Below are positions 17,336 to 27,486 of a DNA stretch of 64,000 nucleotides, in pieces. Position 1 is the first letter of the stretch. Each line of letters opens with the position of its first letter. Below the pieces are notes generated by a model, which saw only the letters and a list, made by a program, of their open reading frames with translations, made no database searches and was not told where the DNA came from. The position numbers were made by a program, and so were the translations under genes. Source of the DNA: Schizochytrium sp. CCTCC M209059 (Eukaryota; Sar; Bigyra; Thraustochytrida; Thraustochytriidae); contig KN805407.1 of the NCBI GenBank assembly GCA_000818945.1, forward strand, positions 67,320 through 131,319, in the 5' to 3' direction.

Positions 17336-19527
17336 ATGGCAGGCTCGGCGAGTAAAGAGGCCGTGCTGAGCGCGGTCGCTCTGGCAACGCTCGCGTCGAG
17401 GCTGGGAGGCCTGTGCAGCGCAGCGTCGAGACGAGGGAAAAGGGTCGTCGCGCTCCAGGTACGTTTTTGCTGTGTAGCCGCCAGAATCTGGCGGCTTGAA
17501 CGTCGATTCTAACTGACTTGTGTGGTGATGACTTTCGATTCGTGCAGTGGGCTCTCGTGGGCATCGCACTTTTGTCCAAAAGGACGCGACGCATGTTCGA
17601 GCATATCCCGTCGCTTGCAGTCCCTTCACTCGCAACTGCAGCACTCGTTGTTGACATGGCGACAGCCCAAATGGGTCGTCATCTGATGCGATCCAGGGCG
17701 CGAAGCGCTCTGTGGTCCGTGGTCGCTCTCGGCATGGTTCCGGAGCTCACCGAAGCGGTCGCGCAAGGTACCGCTGCCTTTACGAGCGGCGAAGCTGACA
17801 TTCCTGCTCTCATTGCCATGCAGCTTGGTCTTTGCCTCAATCAAACTCGTGCTGTCGCAGTGATTCTCCTCATGCTCACGGGCGGCGAGGCTTTCGAGGA
17901 GCACGCTCTCGATCGCGCTGGCAAAGCGCTGCACGGCCTCTTGGCTCAGCGTCCCGGTCGCGCCCACCGCATGCAGCCTGCCACCGGCCAAATCGAAGAT
18001 ATCGATGCCGAGCACGTGGAAAGCGGGGATCTTCTCTTGATCAAGACTGGTGAAACGGTCCCTGTCGATGGCATCGTCGATTGCAGCGAGACCAAAGAAA
18101 TGCCCGCATTCGACGAGAGTTTGCTCACCGGCGAGCACATTCCGGTGTCAAAGGATTCGGGTAATCCTGTCATGGCGGGCGCGAGGCTTGTTGGCGGCGC
18201 CTGCAGGCTCAGGGCCTCGGCGCGTCACCAGGACTCGGTCTTGGCCCGCATGAAGGCGGAACTGGCCAAAGCGCTCGAGCGCAAGGCGTCTTTGGAGCTC
18301 GAGTCAAAGCGCTTTGTGGCTTTTTTCACACCTCTCACCTTTGGTTTTGCTGCTCTTGCTTGCGTGATCTCGGAGTGGAGAAAGCTTCCTTCCCGGCGCG
18401 TCTGGGAGTCGGTCCTTGCCGTCTTCATGTCAGCAACACCGTGTCCGGCGGGAATTGGTGTCCCCATCGCCATGCTCTCAGGCATGAGCGTCGCAAGTCA
18501 CCGCTTTGGAGCCACCGTCAAAGCGGGCACCGCTCTCGAAGCTCTTGCCAAGACCACGGTCGTGGTCCTCGACAAAACTGGGACGTTGACGCAAGGTTCT
18601 CCCTCGGTCAAATCGTTTTCAATCCATAGCAACGATCTAGCTTCGCCTCGAGGCCAAGATAAGGAGAGCATCCTTCGACTGATCGCAGCCACAGAACAAT
18701 ACTCGACGCACCCTCTGGCAACGGCTGTCTGCGAATATGCAAAGGAAGACAACTCGTCCAAAAAGAAGGCAAAAGGCAACCATCGTCTCTCGGCTGCTCA
18801 CGTGGACCAGCACGATGGCCGCGGTCTTGCCGCTGACTTTGCTGATCTCGCACTCAAGGTGCGTGTGGGCTCGGCAAAATTTTGTTTCGAGCAGACGGAG
18901 ATGCCCGAAACGTCAAGAGAAAGTGCGCAAGATAGCGACATCGAGGCGTATTTTGCAATCTTCGAAGAAGACCAGATTCGCGCCCACGGTCGCTTTACGT
19001 TCGAAGATAGCGTGCGAGCCTCGGCGTACACTCTCGTGCAAAGGCTTCGCAAGGACATGGGACTTCGCGTCATGGTCTTGAGCGGTGACCGTAGCGAGCA
19101 TTTGGCCAGGGTAGCACAGGATGTGGGCATTGCCGAGTACGCTTCGTGCTGGCCGCACGAAAAGGCTCAGGTCATTACGAAGCTCCGACAGGCAGGTGAA
19201 GTGGTTCTCATGGTGGGAGATGGTGCAAATGACTCTGCTGCCTTAGCAGCGGCGGACGTTGGAATGAGCGTCGGTGCGAGCAACCTAGCTGCTGAAAGCG
19301 CTTCCGTCGTCCTTCTCAATGAGGACATTGAGAACATTGCAAATCTCCTTGTGCTCAGCAAGCATGTCGTTCGCGTCGCCCGTGAGACAGTTTCGTATGG
19401 TATGTCTATCTCCCTCTGTCTCATGGCCGCTGCAGCTGCAGGATTTACAACGCCCTTTGGGAGTGCCATGGCCCAAGAATGCGTGGACCTGGGTGCGGTC
19501 TTTTCTTCTCTGCGCGCGCTTCAGTGA
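17336..19527 (+). CDS. P1B-type heavy-metal ATPase without N-terminal metal-binding domain (2 exons)
   Basis: Exons 17336-17458 and 17548-19527, split by an 89-base GT-AG intron in phase 0, give 700 residues. It is a metal-exporting P-type ATPase. The phosphorylated Asp is D383 in LDKTGTLT. The actuator loop has FDESLLTGE, and the hinge has MVGDGANDSAAL (about 596-607). The transmembrane metal site reads TPCPAG at about 338-343 instead of the CPC of copper pumps, so it is nearer the SPC/TPC subgroups (cobalt, zinc or divalent transport is an inference). No N-terminal HMA (GMxCxxC) domain and no His-rich region are present. The last helix pair carries MAQECVDLGAVFSSLRAL, a variant of the usual HE...N...R end. 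The leader shares a divergent interval containing AGATC palindromes. Confidence 0.88.
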
Positions 19528-19874
19528 ACTAGAGCGCGTGTGTGCCCGTCCTTTTTATCTATTATGGTGAGCGCGAAGAGTTGATCTTTCTCGCAAACCG
19601 AAAAGGAACGAGAGAGAGAATGCAAACAAAAGAACGAGTACCGTCCGGTCTTTAGTGTGCCGCTCTCAAGTCAAGTTAAGTCAAGTCAAGTCATAAGAAA
19701 TAAAGAAAATCAAAACGAAACGAAAAGGTGAACATTGTACATGCGAGCAAACCGCAGAGAGAGAATCGAGTCATTCTTTCCCGCTATCCCTTTTCTAATA
19801 ATTATCGTCGCTGTTATCGTGTTCTGACCAACATGAATTGACAACGTGCAATGCGATCTTGAAAGTCGAAGGTT
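19528..19874. other. Convergent 3' intergenic region with (AAGTC)n
   Basis: Lies between the ATPase (+) and RhoGEF (-) stop codons. An aagtcaagttaagtcaagtc tract spans about 19667-19692. No gene is seen. Confidence 0.6.
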
Positions 19875-22800
19875 TCACTCCTTTTGCTCTTGCGTCAATG
19901 GAGAAGAACGTAATTGCGCCACCACACCAAGAGGTGAAGTCACACGGACCTCCTTGGACTGTGCTGAAGGAAGCGCTGGCGGTCCATACAAAGCAAAGAG
20001 ATTACCGTAGCAGTCGAGACACACGCGTTGTGGCTTGTGCGGGTCGATGTGCTCCAAGAGCCAGCGGTTAGGAGTGCAATCATTGCACAAGCACTTGCCG
20101 CAGCGACGACAATGATGGGGACGCGACACCAGAGAAAATGGGGCTTCGCATCGCATACACTGAGCTGTGTCCTTGACCCAGACTGGTGCAGTTTCGCTTT
20201 CGATTCCCCTTTGACGCTCTCTAACTGCGGCAATCGCACGTCTGAGATCCGATATCCACTCCGCGCAGACAGTGGCGTCGACTGCGCGCACGCGAAAGGA
20301 CTTTTCACGACCCACGAGCTCAAATGCACAAGAATCATCCTCGGCCTCGCGCACCTGACAATATACAATGAGCATTGTCCGATGATGGCGCACTCGCTGA
20401 AGAATTTCGTCACGCTCGCCGTACATGAGAGCGTCCGTAAATAGAACAAAGTCATACTTTTTGAAGCCTTTCCTTGACTGCTTGACGAGCGATCCCTTGC
20501 GCAAGCATCGTCGGTCGACCGGCGCGTCGCGAATGACGACATTCCCCCAGCAACGAACAAAGTCGTGCATCTTTACGAGATCCTCTCGCTCTCGAATGCG
20601 TTCGTTGATATGACATGTCATTGCCTGAATGGCGTCCACCGCGCTCTGCAGACGCGCAAACTCCGTACAGTCAGGATCTGTATTCTTGCGAAGGCGCTCC
20701 AGAAGCAAGAGGTATCGAGGGAGACGCTGTATTGGGAGAATCAAGAGGCTTTGCATGCACTGCGCACCGACAGCTCTTAGTTGCGACTCATTCTCGCGCT
20801 CTTGGCAGTCAAAGAACTCCCGCAATGTTGGAAATGCATGCACTTTTTCTGTGAGCGTCCGATTGGCGAACTCAAAGGAGCTCGAATACTCATCATAGAG
20901 CTGAAAAAGCGGACTCATCTGCAAAAAGATGTCGGCGATGGACCCGCGCAAACCTGAAGCGGCTCCATTTGGGTCAAAATAAAAGCATTGCTCCTGAAGA
21001 GCCACCAAAAGACGTTCGCTCAAAGCCGCAATGTACTGAATGTCCGATAGAAAAACAAACATGGACGAGAGATCAGCCTGCTTGACAATGCCCACGACCT
21101 CGCCACCGATCAGTCGCGCGTCAGCCCGAAAGTCGTCAAGAAGAGGCCGCACGTAAACCTTGATGAGCGTCCGCAGACCTTCCAGATACGAAACCTCGGA
21201 CTGCAATATATCGAGGGCAACGCGAAAAGCAGGATCAACTTGCACCTCATTGGGAGGCTTTACTTCTTCTATAGAATCTTGACCCATAGCTGTGCCTCCT
21301 GCAAGTGTATTCTCGTGATCGAATTTTACGTGACTGTGCATGTCTTCAGAGGACAAAGTCCTCGGTTCTTCTTCGCTCGTGGCTGTAGAGATTGAAGAGA
21401 GCAAAGTCCTCGTTTGCTCCTTGTTCGCTTCGTTGGAGGCCGAAGCGATTGCCTGTGTTGACTTGATTGAGCACTCTTCGCACATACGAACAGTGCGCTC
21501 AAGCGTTTGCTTCTCTTGAGCACGATCACTGAGGCCCGTGGAGCCTTGCTTTTTCAGCAAGCGACGGAGCGAACTGTCCTTGGCGAGTGCCGACACCTGA
21601 CGCACACCTCGAAAGCGGGAGCACGATCCACACAGGAGACGACCACATGCGTAGCAGTGGTGACGTCTTCGAAGCGTTGTAAAAGGCGCATGGCAACGTG
21701 TACACGCCGAGGAGGCCTTATCGGGCTGCCAAACGGGTGAGAGAACGTCATGGAGGTCACGATTGGCCTCAGAGCGTGCTACGTTTGCATCTTTGGGCCC
21801 CGCTGATGTGAAGCGTGCTGCGTGTTGAGCTTGTCTCTGTTTGTACTTGGCTGCTGTGCGAGACAGCGTGAGCCACCACTCGCACAATTCACCGGGGCTT
21901 TTTGCTTTCACGCAAAAACTCTTTCCGCCCCCGCCAGAATAAATGTTGAACCTGAGCTGCCCCTGTTCTTGCTCGGAAAGCGACGAGAGCATCGAGAGCA
22001 CAGCACCTCCAACAGCGCCATCGGGAGTGACGGTGGATAAGTCGTCGAGCTCGAGAGCAGTATCACCCACGGAAATGACCCCAATCTGGACAGACACGAG
22101 GTCAAGCGCATTGTGCATTTTGAATCGTTTGCGAGACATGACACCCCCTCGCGAGCCGTACATGAGAGCATCATTGAATAGAACAAACTGAGAAGCCACC
22201 TCTTTCTTGCGCGAGACCTTGATTAGCGTTCCCTCCTTGACGATGAGTCTTCCAGGCCGTTTGATGGCAAAGACGTGATTCCCTACGTCCCAAGCTGCAG
22301 CAATTTGGACGATGAGCGCTTCACTTGCATGGCGGGCCTCAATCTCGTTGATGCGCGTCTGTGCATTCTCGAGGAAGTCGGCGACTGGGACAAGATGTTC
22401 GAGCGCTCCTGCTCCTGATACTCTTCCTGCTGCTCCTGCATCTGCTGTGTCATGCACGTGCCGCCCGAGACGTTTATTGATGCAACCTCGTAATGCAATA
22501 ATCTGAAGCAAGGGGAGATCAAGCATCTCATCAAACTTGCAACCGACTCGCACTTCCGTCTCGGCAATAAGGCTCTCGAGAGAGGGTGTCGTTTGTCGCT
22601 CTACGCGCACAAGCTCCGCAAAGGGCTTCTTGGCCTCGAAATACTGCTCATAGACGGAAAAAAGGGGCGCAAAGTGGAGCAGAACCATCTCGAGTTCTGC
22701 GGTGTGGAGGTCGCGCAGGGCAACTTGCCGCATTTCTTTGGCCATAAACTCGTTGAGCGCGAGCATCGTGTTTGCAGTTCTCAAAAACGCCACGGTCCAG

Positions 22801-22961
22801 GCGCTGCGCGGCAGGAGCGTGCTCATGCTGGCGTGCTGCGCGCGCAAGTCAGCCCAGACTGCCGACACAAAGACGCTGCGAAAGGTCCCAAACCTTTTCG
22901 CAAAGCCGTCAACAATCTCCACGAGCTCGTTCCCTCGCGACTCCTCGAGTGAGGTCATCAT
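19875..22961 (-). CDS. RhoGEF with duplicated DH-PH-FYVE cassette
   Basis: A 1028-residue guanine-nucleotide exchange factor built as two consecutive DH-PH-FYVE cassettes. DH1 spans about 8-200 and PH1 about 225-380. FYVE1 is about 412-485, starting at Cys420 in CTRCHAPF, with WQPD before it, RRRHHCYACG, and MCEEC at the end. DH2 is about 578-770 and is the more canonical, with LILPIQRLPRYLLLLERL, the signature alpha-helix 8. PH2 is about 795-910. FYVE2 is about 928-1000 (Cys935, WVKD, RPHHCRRCG, RVCLDC). DH domains activate Rho/Rac/Cdc42; FYVE zinc fingers bind PI3P on endosomes, as in the FGD family. DH1 lacks the QRLPRY-type motif and may be degenerate. The first ATG is a double ATG at 22961-22956. 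The gene is intronless and head-to-head with the secreted-protein gene. Confidence 0.88.
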   Translation of the reverse strand: MMTSLEESRGNELVEIVDGFAKRFGTFRSVFVSAVWADLRAQHASMSTLLPRSAWTVAFLRTANTMLALNEFMAKEMRQVALRDLHTAELEMVLLHFAPLFSVYEQYFEAKKPFAELVRVERQTTPSLESLIAETEVRVGCKFDEMLDLPLLQIIALRGCINKRLGRHVHDTADAGAAGRVSGAGALEHLVPVADFLENAQTRINEIEARHASEALIVQIAAAWDVGNHVFAIKRPGRLIVKEGTLIKVSRKKEVASQFVLFNDALMYGSRGGVMSRKRFKMHNALDLVSVQIGVISVGDTALELDDLSTVTPDGAVGGAVLSMLSSLSEQEQGQLRFNIYSGGGGKSFCVKAKSPGELCEWWLTLSRTAAKYKQRQAQHAARFTSAGPKDANVARSEANRDLHDVLSPVWQPDKASSACTRCHAPFTTLRRRHHCYACGRLLCGSCSRFRGVRQVSALAKDSSLRRLLKKQGSTGLSDRAQEKQTLERTVRMCEECSIKSTQAIASASNEANKEQTRTLLSSISTATSEEEPRTLSSEDMHSHVKFDHENTLAGGTAMGQDSIEEVKPPNEVQVDPAFRVALDILQSEVSYLEGLRTLIKVYVRPLLDDFRADARLIGGEVVGIVKQADLSSMFVFLSDIQYIAALSERLLVALQEQCFYFDPNGAASGLRGSIADIFLQMSPLFQLYDEYSSSFEFANRTLTEKVHAFPTLREFFDCQERENESQLRAVGAQCMQSLLILPIQRLPRYLLLLERLRKNTDPDCTEFARLQSAVDAIQAMTCHINERIREREDLVKMHDFVRCWGNVVIRDAPVDRRCLRKGSLVKQSRKGFKKYDFVLFTDALMYGERDEILQRVRHHRTMLIVYCQVREAEDDSCAFELVGREKSFRVRAVDATVCAEWISDLRRAIAAVRERQRGIESETAPVWVKDTAQCMRCEAPFSLVSRPHHCRRCGKCLCNDCTPNRWLLEHIDPHKPQRVCLDCYGNLFALYGPPALPSAQSKEVRVTSPLGVVAQLRSSPLTQEQKE

Positions 22962-23772
22962 GGTGCTCCTCGTCGTCGACGTCCTCCTCCTCCTCGTTTG
23001 AGTCCAGGTCTCTGCGGCCTCGCGACGCCTCGTCTCTGTTCTGCTCGGCTCCGCGTTGCTTTCTCGTTGCTCTCCGTAGTCTACTTTGCCGGGGCCTTGC
23101 TTGGTTTGCTCGGCGTGTCCCAGGCAGGCCGAGTCCACTTTGGACTCTCGCTCCGTGGTTCTCACGCAGTGAGAACAGGGGTGTGCACATCAATGCCCCG
23201 GTCAAGCTGGCCCTCTTATGACCATCGATCGGCCGACCCACGGCCAAGACGAGGCGTCTTCTCGCCTCAGGAGTAAACGTTACCGCTCGACTCAGCAACT
23301 CGCATTGTGCAGCTCGTTGCGGGCGAGCCATGCTCTCGATTCCCTCGCTTTTCTTTGGACGACGTGGAGAGCGGGCGCTCTCAGGAAAGGGAACGCGGGG
23401 GAGGACTTGACTCGTAACCGTCTCGCAGGATGTGATTAGCCAGCCAGCAGCTGCCTCTCCACTTGCAAGCGAGCGTGGCTGGCTCGTTATTTGGCAGCTC
23501 GACCGACATGCACGCTATGCTGCAGAATATACGTAGTACTAAGGTGGTGGGGATAAGTAGGGCAACGGCTCGCCCGTCTGGCTCCTGGAACCCTGTTGCT
23601 TCGGCAACTGGAGCGCCCGGGTCGCACGGCAAGCAAACCCAAGACGTCCGCAGCAAAAACCTGGAGACTTGAGCAAACAACGCAAGACGCGACAGCGAGC
23701 ACGACAAAAAAGCAAGCGAGCGAGTCGGACACGAGACATCTTTCGCGGAAAAGGAGAGAGAAAAAAGGAATT
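22962..23772. promoter_or_regulatory. Divergent promoter region, RhoGEF / secreted protein gene
   Basis: An 811-base head-to-head interval. It carries a TACGTA-type element (atacgtagtacta, 23529-23541) and gaccatcgatcggccgacc near 23219. Several long open frames cross it without any family resemblance. Confidence 0.45.
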
Positions 23773-24555
23773 ATGGTCCGCAGCAGCTGCCTCGTGGCGG
23801 TTCTGGGCGTGGTGGTCCTGGCGCTCTCAAATGTCGACGCTGGACGTGCAATGGGTGTATCGGAGCATTGTAGCGCCGCGTGCTTGAACGCCGCGTCGCC
23901 GAGCGATGAAGACGCTCGCAAGAGCATCAACATGGAGACCGCAACCGCGTGCCGCAAGGCCTTCTCGCAGTCGAATCACGATGGTAAAATCTGTCGCCAA
24001 CACTTTTTGCGCGCCGGGAAGCTGGCTTGCGTTCTCGGCTGCGAAAACATGGCCAAGGGAAACGTCATTGCCAATAAGATTGAAATTGCCAAAGAGCGTC
24101 AGGCCTGCCTCAAGTATGCAAATGGCCAATACACGCACTTTAGCAAGGGTTCGTGCGAGCAGGGCGTCAAGGCAGGAACTGCCTACTTTTCAGAGCAGGG
24201 TCTCGCTCTTCGCGCAAAGGTAGACGAAATGTGCGCGATCTCCAACGACGACGCTAGCGAGGCAGAGGTGGCAAAGGAGAAGGAAGAGGAAGTCGTCGTC
24301 GTTCGAGGTGCAGAAAAGCCCCAGGTACCCAAGGAGCCCGTTCGCATTGCGGTCGATCCTGTTGTGACCGAGCCTGACGTCGAGGAGAAACAGCAGCCCG
24401 AGGTTGCTTCAGAAGACTCACAGCCTGCTCAGGAGAATTTGGAGGAGTTTCCGGTTGTGATCGACACGGATAAGGAGGCTGACGTGATGGAGGAGAACGA
24501 GCCCGTGCTTTCGAGGAAGCTCCGCACCTCGTCCTCGGCGGAGCAGCTTCTGTGA
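23773..24555 (+). CDS. Secreted cysteine-containing protein of unknown function
   Basis: A 260-residue protein with a textbook signal peptide (MVRSSCLVAVLGVVVLALS, cleavage near NVDAG). The mature N-terminal half (about 30-150) has roughly nine cysteines in spaced pairs (EHCSAAC, TACRK, KICRQH, LACVLGC, QACLKY, GSCEQG, EMCAIS) between predicted helices, so it is probably a small disulfide-bonded helical domain. The C-terminal 110 residues are acidic, rich in Glu, Val and Pro, and disordered. I recognise no family. There is no second membrane segment, so it should be secreted or lumenal. The start at 23773 is chosen because the signal peptide begins there; the 59 upstream codons of open frame are basic leader sequence. 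It shares a divergent promoter with the RhoGEF. Confidence 0.75.
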   Translation: MVRSSCLVAVLGVVVLALSNVDAGRAMGVSEHCSAACLNAASPSDEDARKSINMETATACRKAFSQSNHDGKICRQHFLRAGKLACVLGCENMAKGNVIANKIEIAKERQACLKYANGQYTHFSKGSCEQGVKAGTAYFSEQGLALRAKVDEMCAISNDDASEAEVAKEKEEEVVVVRGAEKPQVPKEPVRIAVDPVVTEPDVEEKQQPEVASEDSQPAQENLEEFPVVIDTDKEADVMEENEPVLSRKLRTSSSAEQLL

Positions 24556-24844
24556 GCGAGAGTTGTCCTTTTTGGAGTCGTCTGAGCTGGTTGAGCAGCT
24601 CGGGTAAGGAAGACCAGTCATTCTTCACTGCTGTAGAGAAAACTTCTCCTTCTTCTACCAACCGATTTTTTTTTCACACCTTTCCGCGCTTTTTTCTTTT
24701 TGTACGTTGCGGAACTTGCGATGTGCTGCAAGGCACGAAATGCTTCGATTCATTCTTTAAAAAAGCAAGTCACATTTTCTCGTCATTTTTTTAAAGTCTC
24801 TTTTTCGTTTGCTTGTTCTGTAAAGGCTAGTAGACACCTGAGCA
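24556..24844. other. Convergent T-rich 3' region
   Basis: Separates the secreted-protein gene (+) and the primase gene (-). It is T-rich, with runs such as gatttttttttcaca, and is presumed to be 3' UTR and termination sequence for both. Confidence 0.5.
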
Positions 24845-26581
24845 TTACCAATCACCGCTTTCAGCAGCAAGCTTTTCGTTCGCCTCGCGCCATTCGCGCT
24901 TGATGGTGTTGTACAATGGTTTGAGAAATTGCTTTTCAAAGCCCTCGAGGTAGGGCTTCATGGACGTCTGCAGGTACAGCGGCCCCTCCTTGTTGGGATC
25001 GGCAGCGTTGATCTCGTCCGCAAGTTTGGGAAGCGTCGGCACATCATCCGGATCAAAGGTATCTGCATTGGCCACGTCCAAAATTGGCACACACACCTTG
25101 CCAGTCTGTGGTTCGTTCGTTCGTTCGTTTGCGCGTACGTGCAGAGGTTTCGTCGTTAGTCGGCATTCGATGTGCCCGCACGAATACACACACACACCAT
25201 CCAAGTGAAAGCCACCTGGCACAAGGAACTTACTTTGGGGTGAATCACGAAAGGGCTTTTCAGCAAGTGATTCCGGTGCGTAGACACATTGACATCAAGT
25301 CGCGGATAGCAAAAGACAATGAGGATTGTGGGGACGACCTTGCGGAGGAGCGCGATGGTTTTTTTGTTGCCACCGGATCGATCCTTGGAGAGACGTTTGA
25401 TCTCGTCCTCGGTGGTTGCCTTGAGCTGTTTCCAGCGAAATCTAGAGTCCTTGCCATCGTCAGAGGCCCAAGCACTGTCGAGACGCGCGCGCAGCTCCTT
25501 GTTGGGAATCAGTTTGAGCACCTTATCCCAGCGCGACTTTTCGCAAAGGATATCTTGGCCTTCTGGACTAAGGACCATCTTGTCGAAAATTTCCTCAAGC
25601 TTCCCAAGGCTTCGTTCAATGGACTGTGCAGCGAACGCATGGTGGCAAAACAAGTGGGTGAGCGCGTGTGTTAGTTTGTGGGTGAAGCGAATCTTCGCGA
25701 TCACTGCACGCCAAGAGCTTGCACACACACACGGCAAGACTCGAGGGTAGAGAAAGCAAGAGCGAAGGGGAAGCAGGGAAAGAATATAAACGTACCGGGT
25801 GCAGAGGGTGCGAGAGCTGCACACGCTGCGCTGCGTTTTCGTTGCCGACAATGAGGGTGAGGTAATCCACGACGGCCTTGCGCTCCTTGTCTTCGAGCTG
25901 GCGCGCTCGTCTGTCCGAGACCCAGCAGTGCACACCGCGACGGCCAGAAAAGATCCAGACAAGGTGCTCGAATCCAAAGTCCTCTCGCAGGGCCTCGTCA
26001 ACAATTTTCATGGCTACCGACATGTAGAGCCAGCTCCCTCTGTCCCACATCATGTCGGGCGTGCATCCGAGGCGGACCTCATCGTAATCGGTAAGATCGA
26101 TATCAAAGACAAGCTCACGCTCGACCGGCTTAAAGGCCGCAGCCTTGACAGACTTGTTGTTTTTGGGCGGTAATGTGTAGAGCGGTCCGATATCGATTTT
26201 GTGCGGGTTCTTGCGCTCGATGAGCTGGCGAAACTCGGAGGCGTCGCGGAAGCACAAATACCGGATGTAGACGTCGTCGGCCATGGTGAAAGAGAATTCG
26301 CGACGCATAAAGTAGTCGCTGTCGATCTGCGACTGCTCATCTGCACGGTCGGGGTCGTTTCCGTAGCTCAACCACCGAAACATGGCATCGTGAGGAAAGA
26401 GACGAGCATAGTAGACGCGCAGAAGCTCCTCGTCAAAGACGCTCTTCTTTGAGCTCACCTGCTTCAACTTGCCAGCCTCAATTTCGTCCTTTGACTGTTG
26501 CTGCCGCTGCTCTTCTTCTTCTGTGTCCTCCATTTCTTGGTCCTTGTCCAGCGCCGGGTTGACGCCCTCGTCAACCTCCAT
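24845..26581 (-). CDS. PRIM1: DNA primase small (catalytic) subunit PRI1/PRIM1 (3 exons)
   Basis: Exons 25796-26581, 25234-25623 and 24845-25105, joined by phase-0 GT-AG introns of 172 and 128 bases (donors GTACGT and GTAAGT), give 478 residues. The joins restore family sequence exactly: HP|SIERSLGKLEE and IHPK|TGKVCVP. This subunit synthesises RNA primers in the polymerase alpha-primase complex. The metal-binding aspartates sit in ELVFDIDLTDYDEV; the third is in CYPRLDVNVS; SGRRGVHCWV is the nucleotide-site motif. The region that in animals holds a four-Cys zinc knuckle reads VRLGCTPDMMWDRGSWLY, keeping only one Cys. The first 60 residues are acidic and Gln-rich. The start is the first in-frame ATG (26581), with a GGTC/GATC-rich leader. 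It is head-to-head with the VTT gene. Confidence 0.93.
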
Positions 26582-27486
26582 GGTGCTGGTTTGACTGCCG
26601 GACGAGTGCTCGGTCGATCGGTCGGTCGGTCGGTTGGTCGGTGGTTTGCGCAGTACCGCACGCGCGCGCACACAAACTCGCAGGTACGCGAGCGCCTCTG
26701 CCTCGGCTCCCTGCCTCGTCAGGACCTTGCCGCGCAAAAGCGCACGCAGATTGACGTTTGTCTCGATCTCGAGCGCATTGACTTGCCGCCGCGGCGGTCG
26801 TTAGGTTGGTAGGGAAGTATATCCTTGAATTGTAGAATATCATGGCAAAGGTGCTCAAAAGGCTTGAAGCCTTGTTGCTCAGGCTGTCAAATTTTGCCGT
26901 GCACTATACGCCTAAAGGCCAGCGAGAAGCGAAGCGTGCGTAAGAACTCCAAAAATAAAATATCATTTCCCCCGCATTGATAAGTAAGCACAGAATCGAG
27001 TGATTTTTGAGGCGAATCCAAAGCGTTCTTGATATTTTAGGCTCCTAAGGTATCTCCATTTATTTTTCAGGTTCAACCTACGGCTGCAATGATCATGGCG
27101 ATCACTAACTGATTGATTGAACGGCATTTTACATTTGCATAGGTCATTTGCGTTCTGACTAGCTGGATATGAATGTAGTTTTGTTTGATTGTATGTTTGT
27201 TCGTGTGTGGACAAACGTTACTTCCCTCGAACACGCAATGACTGACGCTTGCAAAGAGAACAACAAATACTCTGCGCGATGAAGGAAAGATTTAGCTTCT
27301 GTTGTGTGCACCGCGTCGCTCTTCCTTGCCTGGACAAACGACTGCATACCATAACACCTTGCCTTCATTGGCGGTATACCTGCTTACTGCCGGCTATACA
27401 TAAGCTGGATAAATCGAAGATGCAGGTTCAAGTCGAGAAGTAGATGCAGAACAACGTGGCAGCGGGCACATCTTGCGCTCGGCAAG
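26582..27486. promoter_or_regulatory. Divergent promoter region, primase / VTT gene
   Basis: A 905-base interval. Next to the primase start is a GGTC/GATC-rich repeat (about 26608-26642). The middle is AT-richer than most of the window. No gene or RNA was recognised. Confidence 0.45.

Noticed and set aside
27370..27450. tRNA-like B-box (ggttcaagtc)
   Set aside because: No matching A-box or acceptor stem could be folded around it.
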